Assembly (NCBI GenBank): GCA_018895315.1
Contig: JAHIOK010000238.1
Span: 1 to 17,559 of the forward strand
Length of the DNA: 17,559 nt
From: Actinomycetota bacterium
GTDB lineage: Bacteria > Actinomycetota > Actinomycetes > Actinomycetales > Microbacteriaceae
Direction of reading: 5' to 3'
In this document: piece after piece, positions 8,653-16,099 of the stretch
How positions within the stretch are numbered: the stretch's first letter is position 1
How the letters are laid out: each line of letters starts with the position of its first letter
The notes under the pieces: model-generated
The model's input: only the letters and a program-made list of their open reading frames with translations
The model's database searches: none
Told to the model about the DNA's origin: nothing
Program-made: the position numbers and the translations under genes

Positions 8653-9437
8653 GCATCGCGTCGAACGCCGCCGAGCCCGTGCTGGTCGCGAAAGACCTGC
8701 ACGCCGGCTACCTGCCCGGCATAAACATCCTCAACGGAGTGAACATCGAAGCGCGCCCCGGCGAGCTCATCGGCATCATCGGGCCGAACGGCGCGGGTAA
8801 GTCGACTTTCCTGAAGGCGGTGTTCGGCCAGGTTTCGATCCGTCAGGGATCGGTGACGCTGAAAGGCACCGACATCACCGGATGGAAGCCGAACCGACTC
8901 GTGCGCGAGGGCGTGGGCTTCGTGCCGCAGACGAACAACGTCTTCCCCTCTCTCAGCATCGAAGAGAACCTGCAGATGGGCATTTATCAGAAGCCCAAGG
9001 CGTTCAAGGCGCAGCTCGAGAAGATCTTCGAGATCTTCCCCGTTCTCGCCGACCGGCGGGACCAGCGGGCGGGCTCGCTCTCGGGCGGTGAGCGCCAGTC
9101 GGTCGCGATGGCGCGCGCGCTGATGATGGACCCATCCGTGCTGCTCCTCGACGAGCCGTCCGCGGGGCTCTCCCCCGTACGTCAGGACGAGACGTTCCTG
9201 CGCACCCGCCGCATCAACAAGGCGGGCGTCAGCGTCATCATGGTCGAGCAGAACGCCCGACGGTGCCTGCAGATCTGCGACCGCGCCTACGTGCTCGACC
9301 AGGGCCGCGATGCCTACACCGGCACGGGCCGCGACCTCGCAAAAGACCCCAAGGTCATCCAGCTGTACCTCGGCACGCTGGCCACCGACGTCGAGGCTGA
9401 GACGAAGTCGCACCAGGTCATCACGACCACGGAGTAG
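8649..9437 (+). CDS. livF: LivF-type ABC transporter ATPase
   Basis: A 262-residue cytoplasmic ATPase, the second nucleotide-binding subunit of the importer. Walker A is GPNGAGKST (45-53), the Q-loop Gln94, the signature LSGGE (144-148), Walker B VLLLDEP (164-170). Gln in MVEQN replaces the usual switch His, as is normal for LivF. The GTG start overlaps the livG stop by 4 nt, with AAGGAG 8 nt upstream. It is the last gene of the plus-strand operon and is followed by two hairpins before the convergent livK. Confidence 0.95.
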   Translation: MSIASNAAEPVLVAKDLHAGYLPGINILNGVNIEARPGELIGIIGPNGAGKSTFLKAVFGQVSIRQGSVTLKGTDITGWKPNRLVREGVGFVPQTNNVFPSLSIEENLQMGIYQKPKAFKAQLEKIFEIFPVLADRRDQRAGSLSGGERQSVAMARALMMDPSVLLLDEPSAGLSPVRQDETFLRTRRINKAGVSVIMVEQNARRCLQICDRAYVLDQGRDAYTGTGRDLAKDPKVIQLYLGTLATDVEAETKSHQVITTTE

Positions 9438-9497
9438 CCTCACGCCCGTTGCTGCAGAGGGGGCGGGTGCGGATGCCGCATCCGACCCTCTCTCGTG

Positions 9498-9583
9498 CCC
9501 CTCACCCCCCGCGAGACGTCAAAGAAGCGCAACCCGCCCGACTCGGGGTTGTGCTTTTCTGCCGTCTCGCGGAGTGTGAGGGG
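9498..9583 (+). terminator. Nested hairpin terminator behind livHMGF
   Basis: The inner stem pairs aagcgcaaccc (9525-9535) with gggttgtgctt (9546-9556), 11 bp with one G-U pair, and is followed by ttct, giving a short U-tract on the livF strand. Outer arms add ccgcgagacg (9509-9518) with cgtctcgcgg (9563-9572), and cccctcac (9498-9505) with gtgagggg (9576-9583). The whole would fold into one long interrupted stem. Confidence 0.7.
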
Positions 9584-9590
9584 CGAGCAG

Positions 9591-9624
9591 CAGAACGGCC
9601 CCCGGAGAACCGGGGGCCGTTCTG
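9591..9624. terminator. 15-bp perfect hairpin between convergent livF and livK
   Basis: Arms cagaacggcccccgg (9591-9605) and its exact complement (9610-9624) enclose a 4-nt loop, agaa. It lies 18 nt beyond the livK stop and about 150 nt beyond livF. With no U-run of note, it probably acts mainly for livK or in both directions. Confidence 0.8.
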
Positions 9625-9641
9625 TCGAGCTCAGCGGGTGA

Positions 9642-10955
9642 TCAGGACTTGCCCTCGACCGCGCTGACCCAGACGGGCTTGTTGTCGGCGTCGAACTTGT
9701 AGATGCCGATGAACGCGCTCGAGGGGTCGTTCTTGGCGTTGAACGGGCCAACACCGGCGACACCCTTGTAGTGGATGTCCGTGCCGGCCTTGATGAGCGT
9801 CGCGCAGTCGGCGTAGCTCGTGCACTCGGTGCCACCGTTCGCACCCGAGACCGCGGCCAGGTTCTTCTGGATCGTGGTCGGGTCGGTCGCCCCGCCCTTG
9901 AGAGCTGCGAGGCCCGCAAGGATCGTCGCGTCGTACGACTCAGCGGCGTACGAGTAGTCGGTCAGCGCCGAACCCTCGACGGCCTTGCTCCAGGCCGACG
10001 CGCGGTCCTTGAAGTCCTGGGCAGCGTTCGCGCCCGGGATCGTGCCCTGCGCACCCGTGAGGGTGTTCTTGTCGAACACCTTCGAGTAGTCAGACGTGTT
10101 GCCGTCGGTCATGTAGATCTTCGACATGTCCCAGCTCTGCGAGACGAGCTCGGGCACGATCGCCTTCGTCTCGTCGAACGCGATCACGACGATGGCGTCA
10201 GGCTTGGATGCGATCGCCGCGGTGACCTCGGACGAGAAGGTGGTCTGGCCCGGAGGGAACTCCTGGCCGGCGCCCTTCTTGCCGTACGTGATCGTGCCGC
10301 CGGCAGCTTCGACGGTCGATTCGATGACGTCACGCAGGCCGGTGCCGTACGAGTCGTTGAACACGAGGAAGGCGACGTTGGCGTTGCCGTCCTTCGCGAT
10401 CAGCTGACCGAGCGCCGAACCCTGCACCGTGTCCGGCGGTGCCGTCCGGAAGTAGAACGGAGAGATACCCGAAAGGCCCGCGTCGGTGTTGGCCGGCGAG
10501 ATCTGGACGATCGGCGCGGCGGTGATCTGCGCGACGACGTTCTTCGAGACGGACGAGGATGCGGCGCCGATGACGACCGAGACCTTGGCGTCGATCAGCT
10601 TCGACGCGGACGCCGAAGAGATCGTGAGGTCGGTGCTGTCACCGGAGTCGGTCTGGAACATGCAGGTCTTGCCACCGGCGGCGGCGATGTCGTTGACGGC
10701 GAGCCCGGTGCCCGCGATCTCCGGCGGGCCGAGGAACGCGAGAGTACCGGTGACCGGCAGCAGCGTGCCGACCTTCAGGGTGTCGGCGCTGGTGGCGCCA
10801 TCCGCACAGTCCATCGCTTTGTAGTCGGACGATGCGGCCGACGAAGAGCCACCACTGGAGCTCGCCGTACTTCCACCGGAGCATCCGACCAGCGTGAGCG
10901 CCGAAACGCTCGCGAGGGCAGCAGCGGCGAACCACGCTTTCTTGGAGTGAACCAT
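9642..10955 (-). CDS. livK: LivK-type substrate-binding lipoprotein
   Basis: A 437-residue periplasmic-binding-fold protein that should capture the substrate, likely a branched-chain amino acid or related compound, for LivHMGF. It has a lipoprotein signal: MVHSKK, a hydrophobic core and the lipobox LVGC with Cys25. A Ser/Gly-rich linker follows, and then the Peripla_BP_6 domain (LKVGTLLPVTGTLAFLGPPE, and later AFLVFNDSYGTGLRD). I chose the ATG at 10955 rather than an open frame 17 codons longer because AGGAAAGGA lies upstream and the signal peptide begins there. It is transcribed towards livF rather than within that operon, so binding protein and membrane complex are separately regulated. Substrate specificity cannot be read from sequence alone. 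Confidence 0.93.
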   Translation of the reverse strand: MVHSKKAWFAAAALASVSALTLVGCSGGSTASSSGGSSSAASSDYKAMDCADGATSADTLKVGTLLPVTGTLAFLGPPEIAGTGLAVNDIAAAGGKTCMFQTDSGDSTDLTISSASASKLIDAKVSVVIGAASSSVSKNVVAQITAAPIVQISPANTDAGLSGISPFYFRTAPPDTVQGSALGQLIAKDGNANVAFLVFNDSYGTGLRDVIESTVEAAGGTITYGKKGAGQEFPPGQTTFSSEVTAAIASKPDAIVVIAFDETKAIVPELVSQSWDMSKIYMTDGNTSDYSKVFDKNTLTGAQGTIPGANAAQDFKDRASAWSKAVEGSALTDYSYAAESYDATILAGLAALKGGATDPTTIQKNLAAVSGANGGTECTSYADCATLIKAGTDIHYKGVAGVGPFNAKNDPSSAFIGIYKFDADNKPVWVSAVEGKS

Positions 10956-11004
10956 CTGGTTCTGTCCTTTCCTCTTGATGTGCGGCAGGGACCGCGTTTT
11001 CGCC

Positions 11005-11010
11005 ACGCTA
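11005..11010 (-). promoter_or_regulatory. Candidate -10 (TAGCGT) for livK
   Basis: TAGCGT on the minus strand lies about 50 nt before the livK ATG and leaves room for the AGGAAAGGA ribosome binding site. No recognisable -35 sits at 17-18 nt. The remaining rarD-livK gap (10956-11156) shows no gene and no strong hairpin. Confidence 0.28.
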
Positions 11011-11156
11011 GCCCCGTATTGTTTCGACCTTGTTTTGGCGCGAGCAAACGCGCACTAACTGGAGCCGTTTCGCGATGCAATCGTTATGAACGGATGCCTC
11101 AGGCAACGGCCCGTCCCGAAGTCCCGCGAACACACCGCCGAGGCCCGGCGAGAGGA

Positions 11157-12119
11157 TCAGACGACGGGAGCGACGTCCGAGACGCCGCGTGCGCGCCGGG
11201 CGAAGACCAGCGAATCGAGGGTGAGCACGATCAACGCGACCCAGACGATGCTGAAGCCGATCCAGCGTTCGAGGGGCATCGGCTCGCCCAGCACCCACGC
11301 ACCGATGATGAACTGCAGGATCGGCGCGATGAACTGCAGCATCCCCATGACGCTGAGCGGAACACGGCGCGCACCCGAGGCGAACAGCAGCAGCGGCGTG
11401 GCGGTGACGACGCCGGCCAGCCCGAGCAGAACGCCGTGGCCGAGGCCCTCGGTGCCGATCGTGATGCCGGTGGTCGCACCGACGACCACGAGCTGAACGA
11501 CCGCGATCGGTACGAGCCAGAATGACTCGAGAGTGAGTCCGCTGACCGCGTCCACCGAGGGACCGATCTGCTTCTTCACGAGACCGTAGAACCCGAACGA
11601 GAACGCCAGGGTGAGCGCGATCCAGGGGAACCCGCCGTAACCGACGACGATGACCCCCACGGCGACCACGGCGAGGGCAATCGCGATCCACTGCGTGATG
11701 CGCAGGCGCTCACGCAAGATCAGCACGCCGAGCAGTACCGTGACGATCGGGTTGATGAAGTAGCCGAGGCTCGTCTCGATCACGTGACCGGTGAGCGTGC
11801 CCAGCAGGTAGGTCTGCCAGTTGACGTAGATCAGGACGCCGGCGAGGGCGGTGAGGAGCAGCAGGCGGCGCTGACGGATGATGACGCCGAATCGCCCCCA
11901 CGTGCGGGTGACGGCGAGGAGGAGCACGCAGAACACGAGTGACAGCAGAATGCGCCACGCAACCACTTCCCACGCGGTCGTGGGGGTGAGCAGGAGGAAG
12001 TACAGCGGGAGGAAGCCCCAGATCAGATAGGAGGCGAACCCGAATACCCCGCCGATCAGTCGCTCCCGCCCGGCGTCCACGACCGGCGAGCCGGGGTTCT
12101 CGTTCGGTTCGGTGCTCAC
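11157..12119 (-). CDS. rarD: RarD-type EamA (DMT superfamily) transporter
   Basis: A 320-residue multi-spanning membrane protein with about ten hydrophobic segments in the two-repeat EamA layout. RarD hallmarks include GFASYLIWGFLPLYF near the N-terminus, EVVAWRILLS, VNWQTYLLGTLTGHVIETSLGYFINP (given here as VNWQTYLLG and ETSLGYFINP), and GVVTATPLLLFASGARR in the second half. The substrate of RarD proteins is not established; E. coli RarD has been linked only loosely to chloramphenicol sensitivity. Two GTG starts are possible, 12125 and 12119. I chose 12119 because a TAGGCT -10 lies exactly 6 nt upstream, as at two other genes here. A terminator separates it from groES, so it is probably monocistronic. 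Confidence 0.9.
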   Translation of the reverse strand: MSTEPNENPGSPVVDAGRERLIGGVFGFASYLIWGFLPLYFLLLTPTTAWEVVAWRILLSLVFCVLLLAVTRTWGRFGVIIRQRRLLLLTALAGVLIYVNWQTYLLGTLTGHVIETSLGYFINPIVTVLLGVLILRERLRITQWIAIALAVVAVGVIVVGYGGFPWIALTLAFSFGFYGLVKKQIGPSVDAVSGLTLESFWLVPIAVVQLVVVGATTGITIGTEGLGHGVLLGLAGVVTATPLLLFASGARRVPLSVMGMLQFIAPILQFIIGAWVLGEPMPLERWIGFSIVWVALIVLTLDSLVFARRARGVSDVAPVV

Positions 12120-12125
12120 CTTCAC

Positions 12126-12131
12126 AGCCTA
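12126..12131 (-). promoter_or_regulatory. Candidate -10 (TAGGCT) for leaderless rarD
   Basis: TAGGCT on the minus strand is followed by gtgaag and then the GTG at 12119. The geometry matches guaB3 and the THUMP-like methyltransferase exactly and decides between the two possible rarD starts. Confidence 0.6.
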
Positions 12132-12147
12132 GATCCGCCCGAAAAGG

Positions 12148-12183
12148 CAGAAGACCCGGATGCCGAGGCATCCGGGTCTTCTG
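12148..12183 (-). terminator. 17-bp perfect stem terminator behind groES
   Basis: Arms 12148-12164 and 12167-12183 are exact complements with a 2-nt centre, so the physical loop is a few nt larger. On the minus strand the stem is followed by gccttttcgg, a short U-tract. It starts 12 nt beyond the groES stop and lies just upstream of the rarD promoter. Confidence 0.85.
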
Positions 12184-12195
12184 AAAGGAATGTCG

Positions 12196-12492
12196 TCAGC
12201 GAACGACGACAGCGAGCACGTCGCGGGCCGAGAGCACGAGGTACTCGTCGGCGCCGAACTTGACTTCGGTGCCACCGTACTTGCTGTAGATCACACGGTC
12301 GCCGACGGCGACGTCGATCGGAATGCGGTTGCCGTTGTCGTCGATGCGGCCTGGGCCGACCGCGAAGACCTCGCCCTCCTGGGGCTTCTCCTTCGCGGTG
12401 TCGGGGATGACCAGGCCACTCGCGGTGGTCTGCTCGGCCTCGACCTGCTTGATGACGATGCGGTCCTCGAGCGGCTTGATGTCAACCGACAC
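12196..12492 (-). CDS. groES: Co-chaperonin GroES (Hsp10)
   Basis: A 98-residue cytoplasmic co-chaperonin that forms the heptameric lid of the GroEL cage. It shows the conserved start [14 protein letters not shown], the mobile loop ([21 protein letters not shown], about residues 19-39, given as [12 protein letters not shown] then TAKEKPQEG), the core VGPGR, and the end [19 protein letters not shown]. The GTG start is supported by GAAAGAGG 6 nt upstream. No groEL follows; instead there is a strong terminator after a short gap, so this groES is monocistronic. The promoter region carries two CIRCE-type operators, implying HrcA repression and heat-shock induction. Confidence 0.97.
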   Translation of the reverse strand: MSVDIKPLEDRIVIKQVEAEQTTASGLVIPDTAKEKPQEGEVFAVGPGRIDDNGNRIPIDVAVGDRVIYSKYGGTEVKFGADEYLVLSARDVLAVVVR

Positions 12493-12525
12493 GGTCTACC
12501 TCTTTCTCGGAAATTCAAGACTTGG

Positions 12526-12552
12526 TTAGCACCCTCACCATGAGAGTGCTAA
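12526..12552 (-). promoter_or_regulatory. CIRCE operator 1 (HrcA site) of groES
   Basis: The element reads ttagcaccc, 9 nt, gagtgctaa on the plus strand, against the CIRCE consensus TTAGCACTC-N9-GAGTGCTAA. One arm is perfect and the other differs at one base. It covers the predicted groES transcription start, the classical position for HrcA repression. Confidence 0.93.
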
Positions 12553-12556
12553 TGCC

Positions 12557-12585
12557 AGTCTAGGGACTGACTGGCACTCTTGCAA
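12557..12585 (-). promoter_or_regulatory. groES promoter
   Basis: On the minus strand, -35 TTGCAA (12580-12585) and -10 TAGACT (12557-12562) are separated by exactly 17 nt. Initiation would fall near 12550, inside CIRCE 1, giving a leader of about 58 nt. This is the best-formed sigma-70-type promoter in the window. Confidence 0.75.
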
Positions 12586-12597
12586 CGCGAGTGCCAA
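12571..12597 (-). promoter_or_regulatory. CIRCE-like operator 2 overlapping the groES -35
   Basis: The element reads ctggcactc, 9 nt, gagtgccaa on the plus strand. It keeps the CACTC-N9-GAGTG core and exact spacing of CIRCE, with changes in the outer bases. It covers the -35 hexamer, so two HrcA dimers could flank the promoter. Confidence 0.75.
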
Positions 12598-12636
12598 CAC
12601 TTCGCTCCTGTCGGTAACGCGGCGACATCCGCCGCC

Positions 12637-12642
12637 TAGGCT
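12637..12642 (+). promoter_or_regulatory. Candidate -10 (TAGGCT) for a leaderless THUMP-like methyltransferase
   Basis: TAGGCT is followed by gtcggg and then the ATG at 12649, the same 6-nt spacing seen at guaB3 and rarD. No useful Shine-Dalgarno is present, which fits a leaderless message. Confidence 0.6.
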
Positions 12643-12648
12643 GTCGGG

Positions 12649-13842
12649 ATGGACATGGCCGAGCTCCAGCAGTTGCTCACCCCTGAGGGGTTGCGCCTGC
12701 TCGACGGCCTCTCGCCGACCGAGACGACCGCGGATGTCGCGCGCACCGTGTCGCGCCTGCGAGCGGCGGGGCACAGCCCCGAGCTCGTCGCTGCGGTGGT
12801 CGGCCAGGTGCGGCTGCGAGTCAAGGCTGCGGCGAAGTTCGGCCCGTTCGCCGCGCGGATGCTGTTCACCCGGGCAGGTCTGGAACAGTCCACGCGGCTC
12901 GAGGTGGCCGCCCACCATGCCGGCCGTTTCCGTGACGCCGGACTGCAGACGGTGGCCGACCTCGGCTGCGGCATCGGCGGTGACGCGATGGGTATCGCGG
13001 CTCTAGGGCTGCGGGTGCTCGCGGTCGATGCCGACGAGGTCACCGCGGCGCTCGCCGCGTACAACCTGGCGCTGTTCGGCGATGCGGTGACGGTGCAGCA
13101 CGGCCGAGCCGAGGCATCCGATCTGGCGGGCATCGACGGCGTCTGGCTCGATCCTGCGCGTCGCACCGCCGGGCACAGCGAGACATCCCGCGTTACGGCC
13201 ACGGACTACAGCCCGCCGCTCGATTGGGCGTTCGCGCTCGCATCGCGCCGGCCCACGGGCATCAAGCTCGGCCCGGGGTTCGACCGAGACGCGATCCCCG
13301 CGGATGTCGAGGCGCAGTGGATCAGCGTCGACGGATCGACTATCGAGCTCGTGCTCTGGTCGCGCGTCCTCGCCCGACCAGGCGTCGGGCGCGCGGCGCG
13401 GGTCGTGCGCGGCGGCGTCGCGCACGAGCTGACGTCGGCGACGGATGCCTCCGACGAGCCTGTGCGAGCGCTCGGAGCGTTCGTCCACGAGCCCGACGGC
13501 GCCATCATCCGCGCGCGTCTGATCGGCGATGTCGCCCGCAGCCTGGACGCTGGGATGCTCGCACCGGGAATGGCCTACCTGACGGGAGACGCGCCCCTGA
13601 CGAGCCCGTTCGTGTCGTCGTTCCGCGTGCGCGAAGAGCTGCCGTCCGATGTGCGGGCGCTCGCCCGAGCACTGCGGGAGCGAGACATCGGAACACTGGA
13701 GATCAAGAAGCGCGGTGTCGACATCGACCCCGCGACGTTCCGCACGAAGCTCACGCTGCGCGGACCGGGTGCGGCGACGCTGATCCTCACCAGAATCGGC
13801 TCGAAGCGGTTGACACTGCTCGCCGACCGCGTTGCGGCCTGA
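12649..13842 (+). CDS. SAM-dependent methyltransferase with C-terminal THUMP-like domain
   Basis: A 397-residue cytoplasmic protein. Residues 1-90 are helical. A class I Rossmann methyltransferase core follows, with the SAM-binding motif DLGCGIGGD (104-112), acidic VDADE (about 126-130), and WLDPARR (166-172) in the motif IV position. The C-terminal 80 or so residues (SSFRVREELPSDVRALARAL to the end) match the THUMP-like domain attached to this family in actinobacteria. An RNA substrate is likely by analogy with THUMP proteins but is not demonstrated. The ATG at 12649 is favoured by the leaderless -10 exactly 6 nt upstream; an ATG two codons later is the alternative. It is divergent from groES and convergent with the tsa operon. 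Confidence 0.87.
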   Translation: MDMAELQQLLTPEGLRLLDGLSPTETTADVARTVSRLRAAGHSPELVAAVVGQVRLRVKAAAKFGPFAARMLFTRAGLEQSTRLEVAAHHAGRFRDAGLQTVADLGCGIGGDAMGIAALGLRVLAVDADEVTAALAAYNLALFGDAVTVQHGRAEASDLAGIDGVWLDPARRTAGHSETSRVTATDYSPPLDWAFALASRRPTGIKLGPGFDRDAIPADVEAQWISVDGSTIELVLWSRVLARPGVGRAARVVRGGVAHELTSATDASDEPVRALGAFVHEPDGAIIRARLIGDVARSLDAGMLAPGMAYLTGDAPLTSPFVSSFRVREELPSDVRALARALRERDIGTLEIKKRGVDIDPATFRTKLTLRGPGAATLILTRIGSKRLTLLADRVAA

Positions 13843-13866
13843 TCCCGTCGAGACCTCTCCCGTGTG

Positions 13867-14436
13867 TCAGCCGAGGATGCCCGCACTCGATGCTGCCCAC
13901 AGCAGCCAGCCGGCGCTGTAGACGACGGAGGCGATCCCGATCACGAGTGCCCAGCACGCCACTGCGCGGCTTTCGAACGGACGACGCAGCGCCACGATCG
14001 CCGTGATCGTGCCGACGATTCCGATGGGAAACCCCCATCCGACGAAGAACGACACCGCGAGGCCGATCCCCGAGAACGCGAGCGCCCAGCCCGCGACGCC
14101 ACGCTGGGGCTCCGGGGTCGCTGCGCTCGGTTTCCATAGGGGGGTCGCCACCGCATCGGAGCCCGATCCGTCGTCGGATCCGATGTCGGACTCCACTTCC
14201 GGCATCGTGCCCGGCTCAACGGGCGCCGAGGTGGAGGTCACGCCCAGCGGCGCGGTGGGAAGGCGCAGAAACCCGGTGCGCGGTGCGCCCGGCATCCGCG
14301 CCTGAGGCGCAGCCGGTGCCACATCGGCCGATGGCGCCTCCATCCGGGGGGCGGGCCTCGGCGCGGCCGGGGGCATCACCTTCCCGTGCGGGGGCTCGGG
14401 CGCCGGGATGCCCGAGGTCTCGTCGGGGCCGCTCAT
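13867..14436 (-). CDS. Proline-rich DUF4190-like small membrane protein
   Basis: A 189-residue protein of unknown function. The first 110 residues are a disordered, Pro/Ala-rich cytoplasmic-type tail with an acidic patch (about 80-95: [16 protein letters not shown]). Hydrophobic segments follow at about 114-150 and 158-181, separated by the basic turn RRPFESR. This resembles DUF4190-type proteins, which combine a low-complexity N-terminus with two or three membrane segments. The ATG overlaps the tsaD stop by 4 nt and a GGGGGGAG ribosome binding site precedes it, so it is the last gene of the tsaB-rimI-tsaD operon. Nothing in it suggests a role in tRNA modification. It ends 24 nt from the convergent methyltransferase. 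Confidence 0.75.
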   Translation of the reverse strand: MSGPDETSGIPAPEPPHGKVMPPAAPRPAPRMEAPSADVAPAAPQARMPGAPRTGFLRLPTAPLGVTSTSAPVEPGTMPEVESDIGSDDGSGSDAVATPLWKPSAATPEPQRGVAGWALAFSGIGLAVSFFVGWGFPIGIVGTITAIVALRRPFESRAVACWALVIGIASVVYSAGWLLWAASSAGILG

Positions 14437-15515
14437 TCCGCGCTCCCCCCTGCGTGAGGACGCTCGTCGACCTGGATCTCGGTGACCGGCAGGGTCGAGT
14501 CCGCACCGAAGTCGAGGGTCGACGGCCTCCGTCCGGCGGAGATCAGCTCGCTCGCGAGCGCCGCGATCATTGCACCGTTGTCGGTGCAGAGCGACAACGG
14601 TGGGATACGGACCGTCACACCTGCGGCATTCGCTCGCTGCACCGCCACCTCGCGCAGCCGGTGGTTGGCGATCACTCCCCCGCCGAGGAGCAGTCGGGGC
14701 ACCTCGAAACGCGCGCAGGCGTCCAGGGCCTTCGTGACGAGCACGTAGATCACGGCTTCGCGGAAGCTCGCGGCGACGTCAGCCACAGGCGGGGGCTCAC
14801 CCGCCGCTTCGCGCTGCTCGATCCACCGCGCGACCGCGGTCTTGAGCCCAGAGAAAGAGAAGTCGTAGCGGTGCTTCGCCATGTCGGAGGCGCGCGACAT
14901 TCCGCGCGGGAAGCGGATCGCTGCAGGGTCGCCGGAGGCCGCGGCGCGATCGATCTCGGGGCCACCGGGGTAGGGCAGGCCGAGAATGCGGGCGATCTTG
15001 TCGAAGGCTTCGCCCGCCGCGTCGTCCATCGTCTCGCCGAGCAGTTCGACGTCGCCGGTGAGATCACGCACGAGCAGCAGCGAGGTGTGTCCTCCGCTCA
15101 CCAGAAGAGCGACCGTCGGGTATTCCAAGGGTGCCGCTTCGGGGTCGAGGATGTCGGCGGCGATATGGCCGACCAGGTGATTGACGGCGTACAAAGGCTT
15201 ATCGAGCGATACGGCGAGTGCCTTCGCCGCTCCGACGCCGACCATGAGCGCGCCGGCGAGCCCCGGACCGCTCGTGACCGCGACCGCGTCGATCTCGGCG
15301 AGTGTCACTCCGGCTTCGGCCAGCGCAGCCTCGATCGAGGGCTGCAGCGCCTCGAGGTGGGCGCGGGCAGCCACCTCGGGCACGACTCCGCCGAAGCGGG
15401 CGTGCTCATCCATGCTCGAAGCGATCGTGTTGCTCAGCAGCGTGCGCCCGCGGACGATGCCGATGCCGGTTTCGTCGCAGCTCGTCTCGATGCCCAGCAC
15501 CAGAGGTCCGGTCAT
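14433..15515 (-). CDS. tsaD: tRNA t6A37 threonylcarbamoyltransferase TsaD
   Basis: A 360-residue cytoplasmic enzyme that transfers threonylcarbamoyl from its adenylate to A37 of ANN-decoding tRNAs, working with TsaB and TsaE. It begins [12 protein letters not shown] (ASKHA fold). The metal-binding His pair is NHLVGH (His113 and His117), with VSGGHTSL near 140, [10 protein letters not shown] in the middle, [11 protein letters not shown], and the C-terminal [10 protein letters not shown]. The length is normal for bacteria. The ATG overlaps the rimI stop by 4 nt, with GGGAGGT 6 nt upstream. The operon order tsaB-rimI-tsaD is common in bacteria. Confidence 0.97.
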   Translation of the reverse strand: MTGPLVLGIETSCDETGIGIVRGRTLLSNTIASSMDEHARFGGVVPEVAARAHLEALQPSIEAALAEAGVTLAEIDAVAVTSGPGLAGALMVGVGAAKALAVSLDKPLYAVNHLVGHIAADILDPEAAPLEYPTVALLVSGGHTSLLLVRDLTGDVELLGETMDDAAGEAFDKIARILGLPYPGGPEIDRAAASGDPAAIRFPRGMSRASDMAKHRYDFSFSGLKTAVARWIEQREAAGEPPPVADVAASFREAVIYVLVTKALDACARFEVPRLLLGGGVIANHRLREVAVQRANAAGVTVRIPPLSLCTDNGAMIAALASELISAGRRPSTLDFGADSTLPVTEIQVDERPHAGGSAE

Positions 15516-16099
15516 GCGGTGACCTCCCTGCCGTGGGGTGACGCAACTCCGGTGGAATTCATGCCGACGGCGCCTGAATCGTCGGAATCGGCGTCGGGTC
15601 CGGAAACCACCGGAGTTGTGTCAGTGTTCTGCGCAGCACTCCTGGCGCGCACATCGAGGCGCATCACGATCGCGTCGACGTCGTCGGGCTGGTAATACCG
15701 CAGGCGGCGTCCCTCCTCGCGAAAGCCTTCGGCGGCGTACAGCGCCTGGGCGACAGGATTGTCGGCGCGAACCTCGAGGAAGACGTCATGCACACCCCGC
15801 CCCGCTGCTTCGTCGAGGAGGGCGGTGAGCAGCATCCGCCCCCACCCGCGACCGCGGGATGCCGCGGCCACCGCGATCGTCTGGATGTCGGCATCCTTCG
15901 CCCGACGCGGCGCCCGCAGCCCCGCGTAGCCGACGAGCACGCCGTCGGCCTCGAGCGCGAGGTAGTGCCCGTGGGGAGAGACCAGTTCTTCGCGCATCAT
16001 CGCGTCCGACCAGGCGTCGCTCGGGAACGACGTGCGTTCCAGCAGCATGATTGCCTCGAGGTCACCCGCAGTCGCCGCACGCAGGAGGGGGGCGCTCAT
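15512..16099 (-). CDS. rimI: RimI-type GNAT N-acetyltransferase with a low-complexity C-terminal extension
   Basis: A 195-residue cytoplasmic acetyltransferase. Residues 1-150 form a standard RimI GNAT domain: [16 protein letters not shown], the beta4 strand DIQTIAV, the acetyl-CoA loop RGRGWG, and [20 protein letters not shown]. coli RimI acetylates the N-terminal Ala of ribosomal protein S18; actinobacterial RimI can have wider targets. The last 45 or so residues, rich in Asp, Ser, Thr and Val, have no family match that I recognise. Their DNA contains a near-perfect 15-bp inverted repeat. The length therefore exceeds the roughly 150 residues of the compact family form. The gene overlaps both tsaB and tsaD by 4 nt. 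Confidence 0.92.
   Translation of the reverse strand: MSAPLLRAATAGDLEAIMLLERTSFPSDAWSDAMMREELVSPHGHYLALEADGVLVGYAGLRAPRRAKDADIQTIAVAAASRGRGWGRMLLTALLDEAAGRGVHDVFLEVRADNPVAQALYAAEGFREEGRRLRYYQPDDVDAIVMRLDVRARSAAQNTDTTPVVSGPDADSDDSGAVGMNSTGVASPHGREVTA
15541..15621. repeat. Inverted repeat within the 3' end of rimI
   Basis: Arms 15541-15555 and 15607-15621 match at 14 of 15 positions (12 consecutive: caactccggtgg and its complement). Inside, further complementary pieces ccgacg and cgtcgg occur. The repeat encodes the non-conserved C-terminal extension of RimI. Confidence 0.7.

Noticed and set aside
10956..11006. 17-codon longer start for livK
   Set aside because: It would bury the lipoprotein signal peptide and skip the strong AGGAAAGGA ribosome binding site.
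11095..11105. tgcctcaggca palindrome downstream of rarD as terminator
   Set aside because: It has only 5-bp arms with no U-tract and is more likely chance.
9771..11525. A 584-codon open frame on the plus strand across livK and into rarD
   Set aside because: It is antisense to the lipoprotein gene and rarD. Its product is Arg/Asp/Gly-rich low complexity with no motif.
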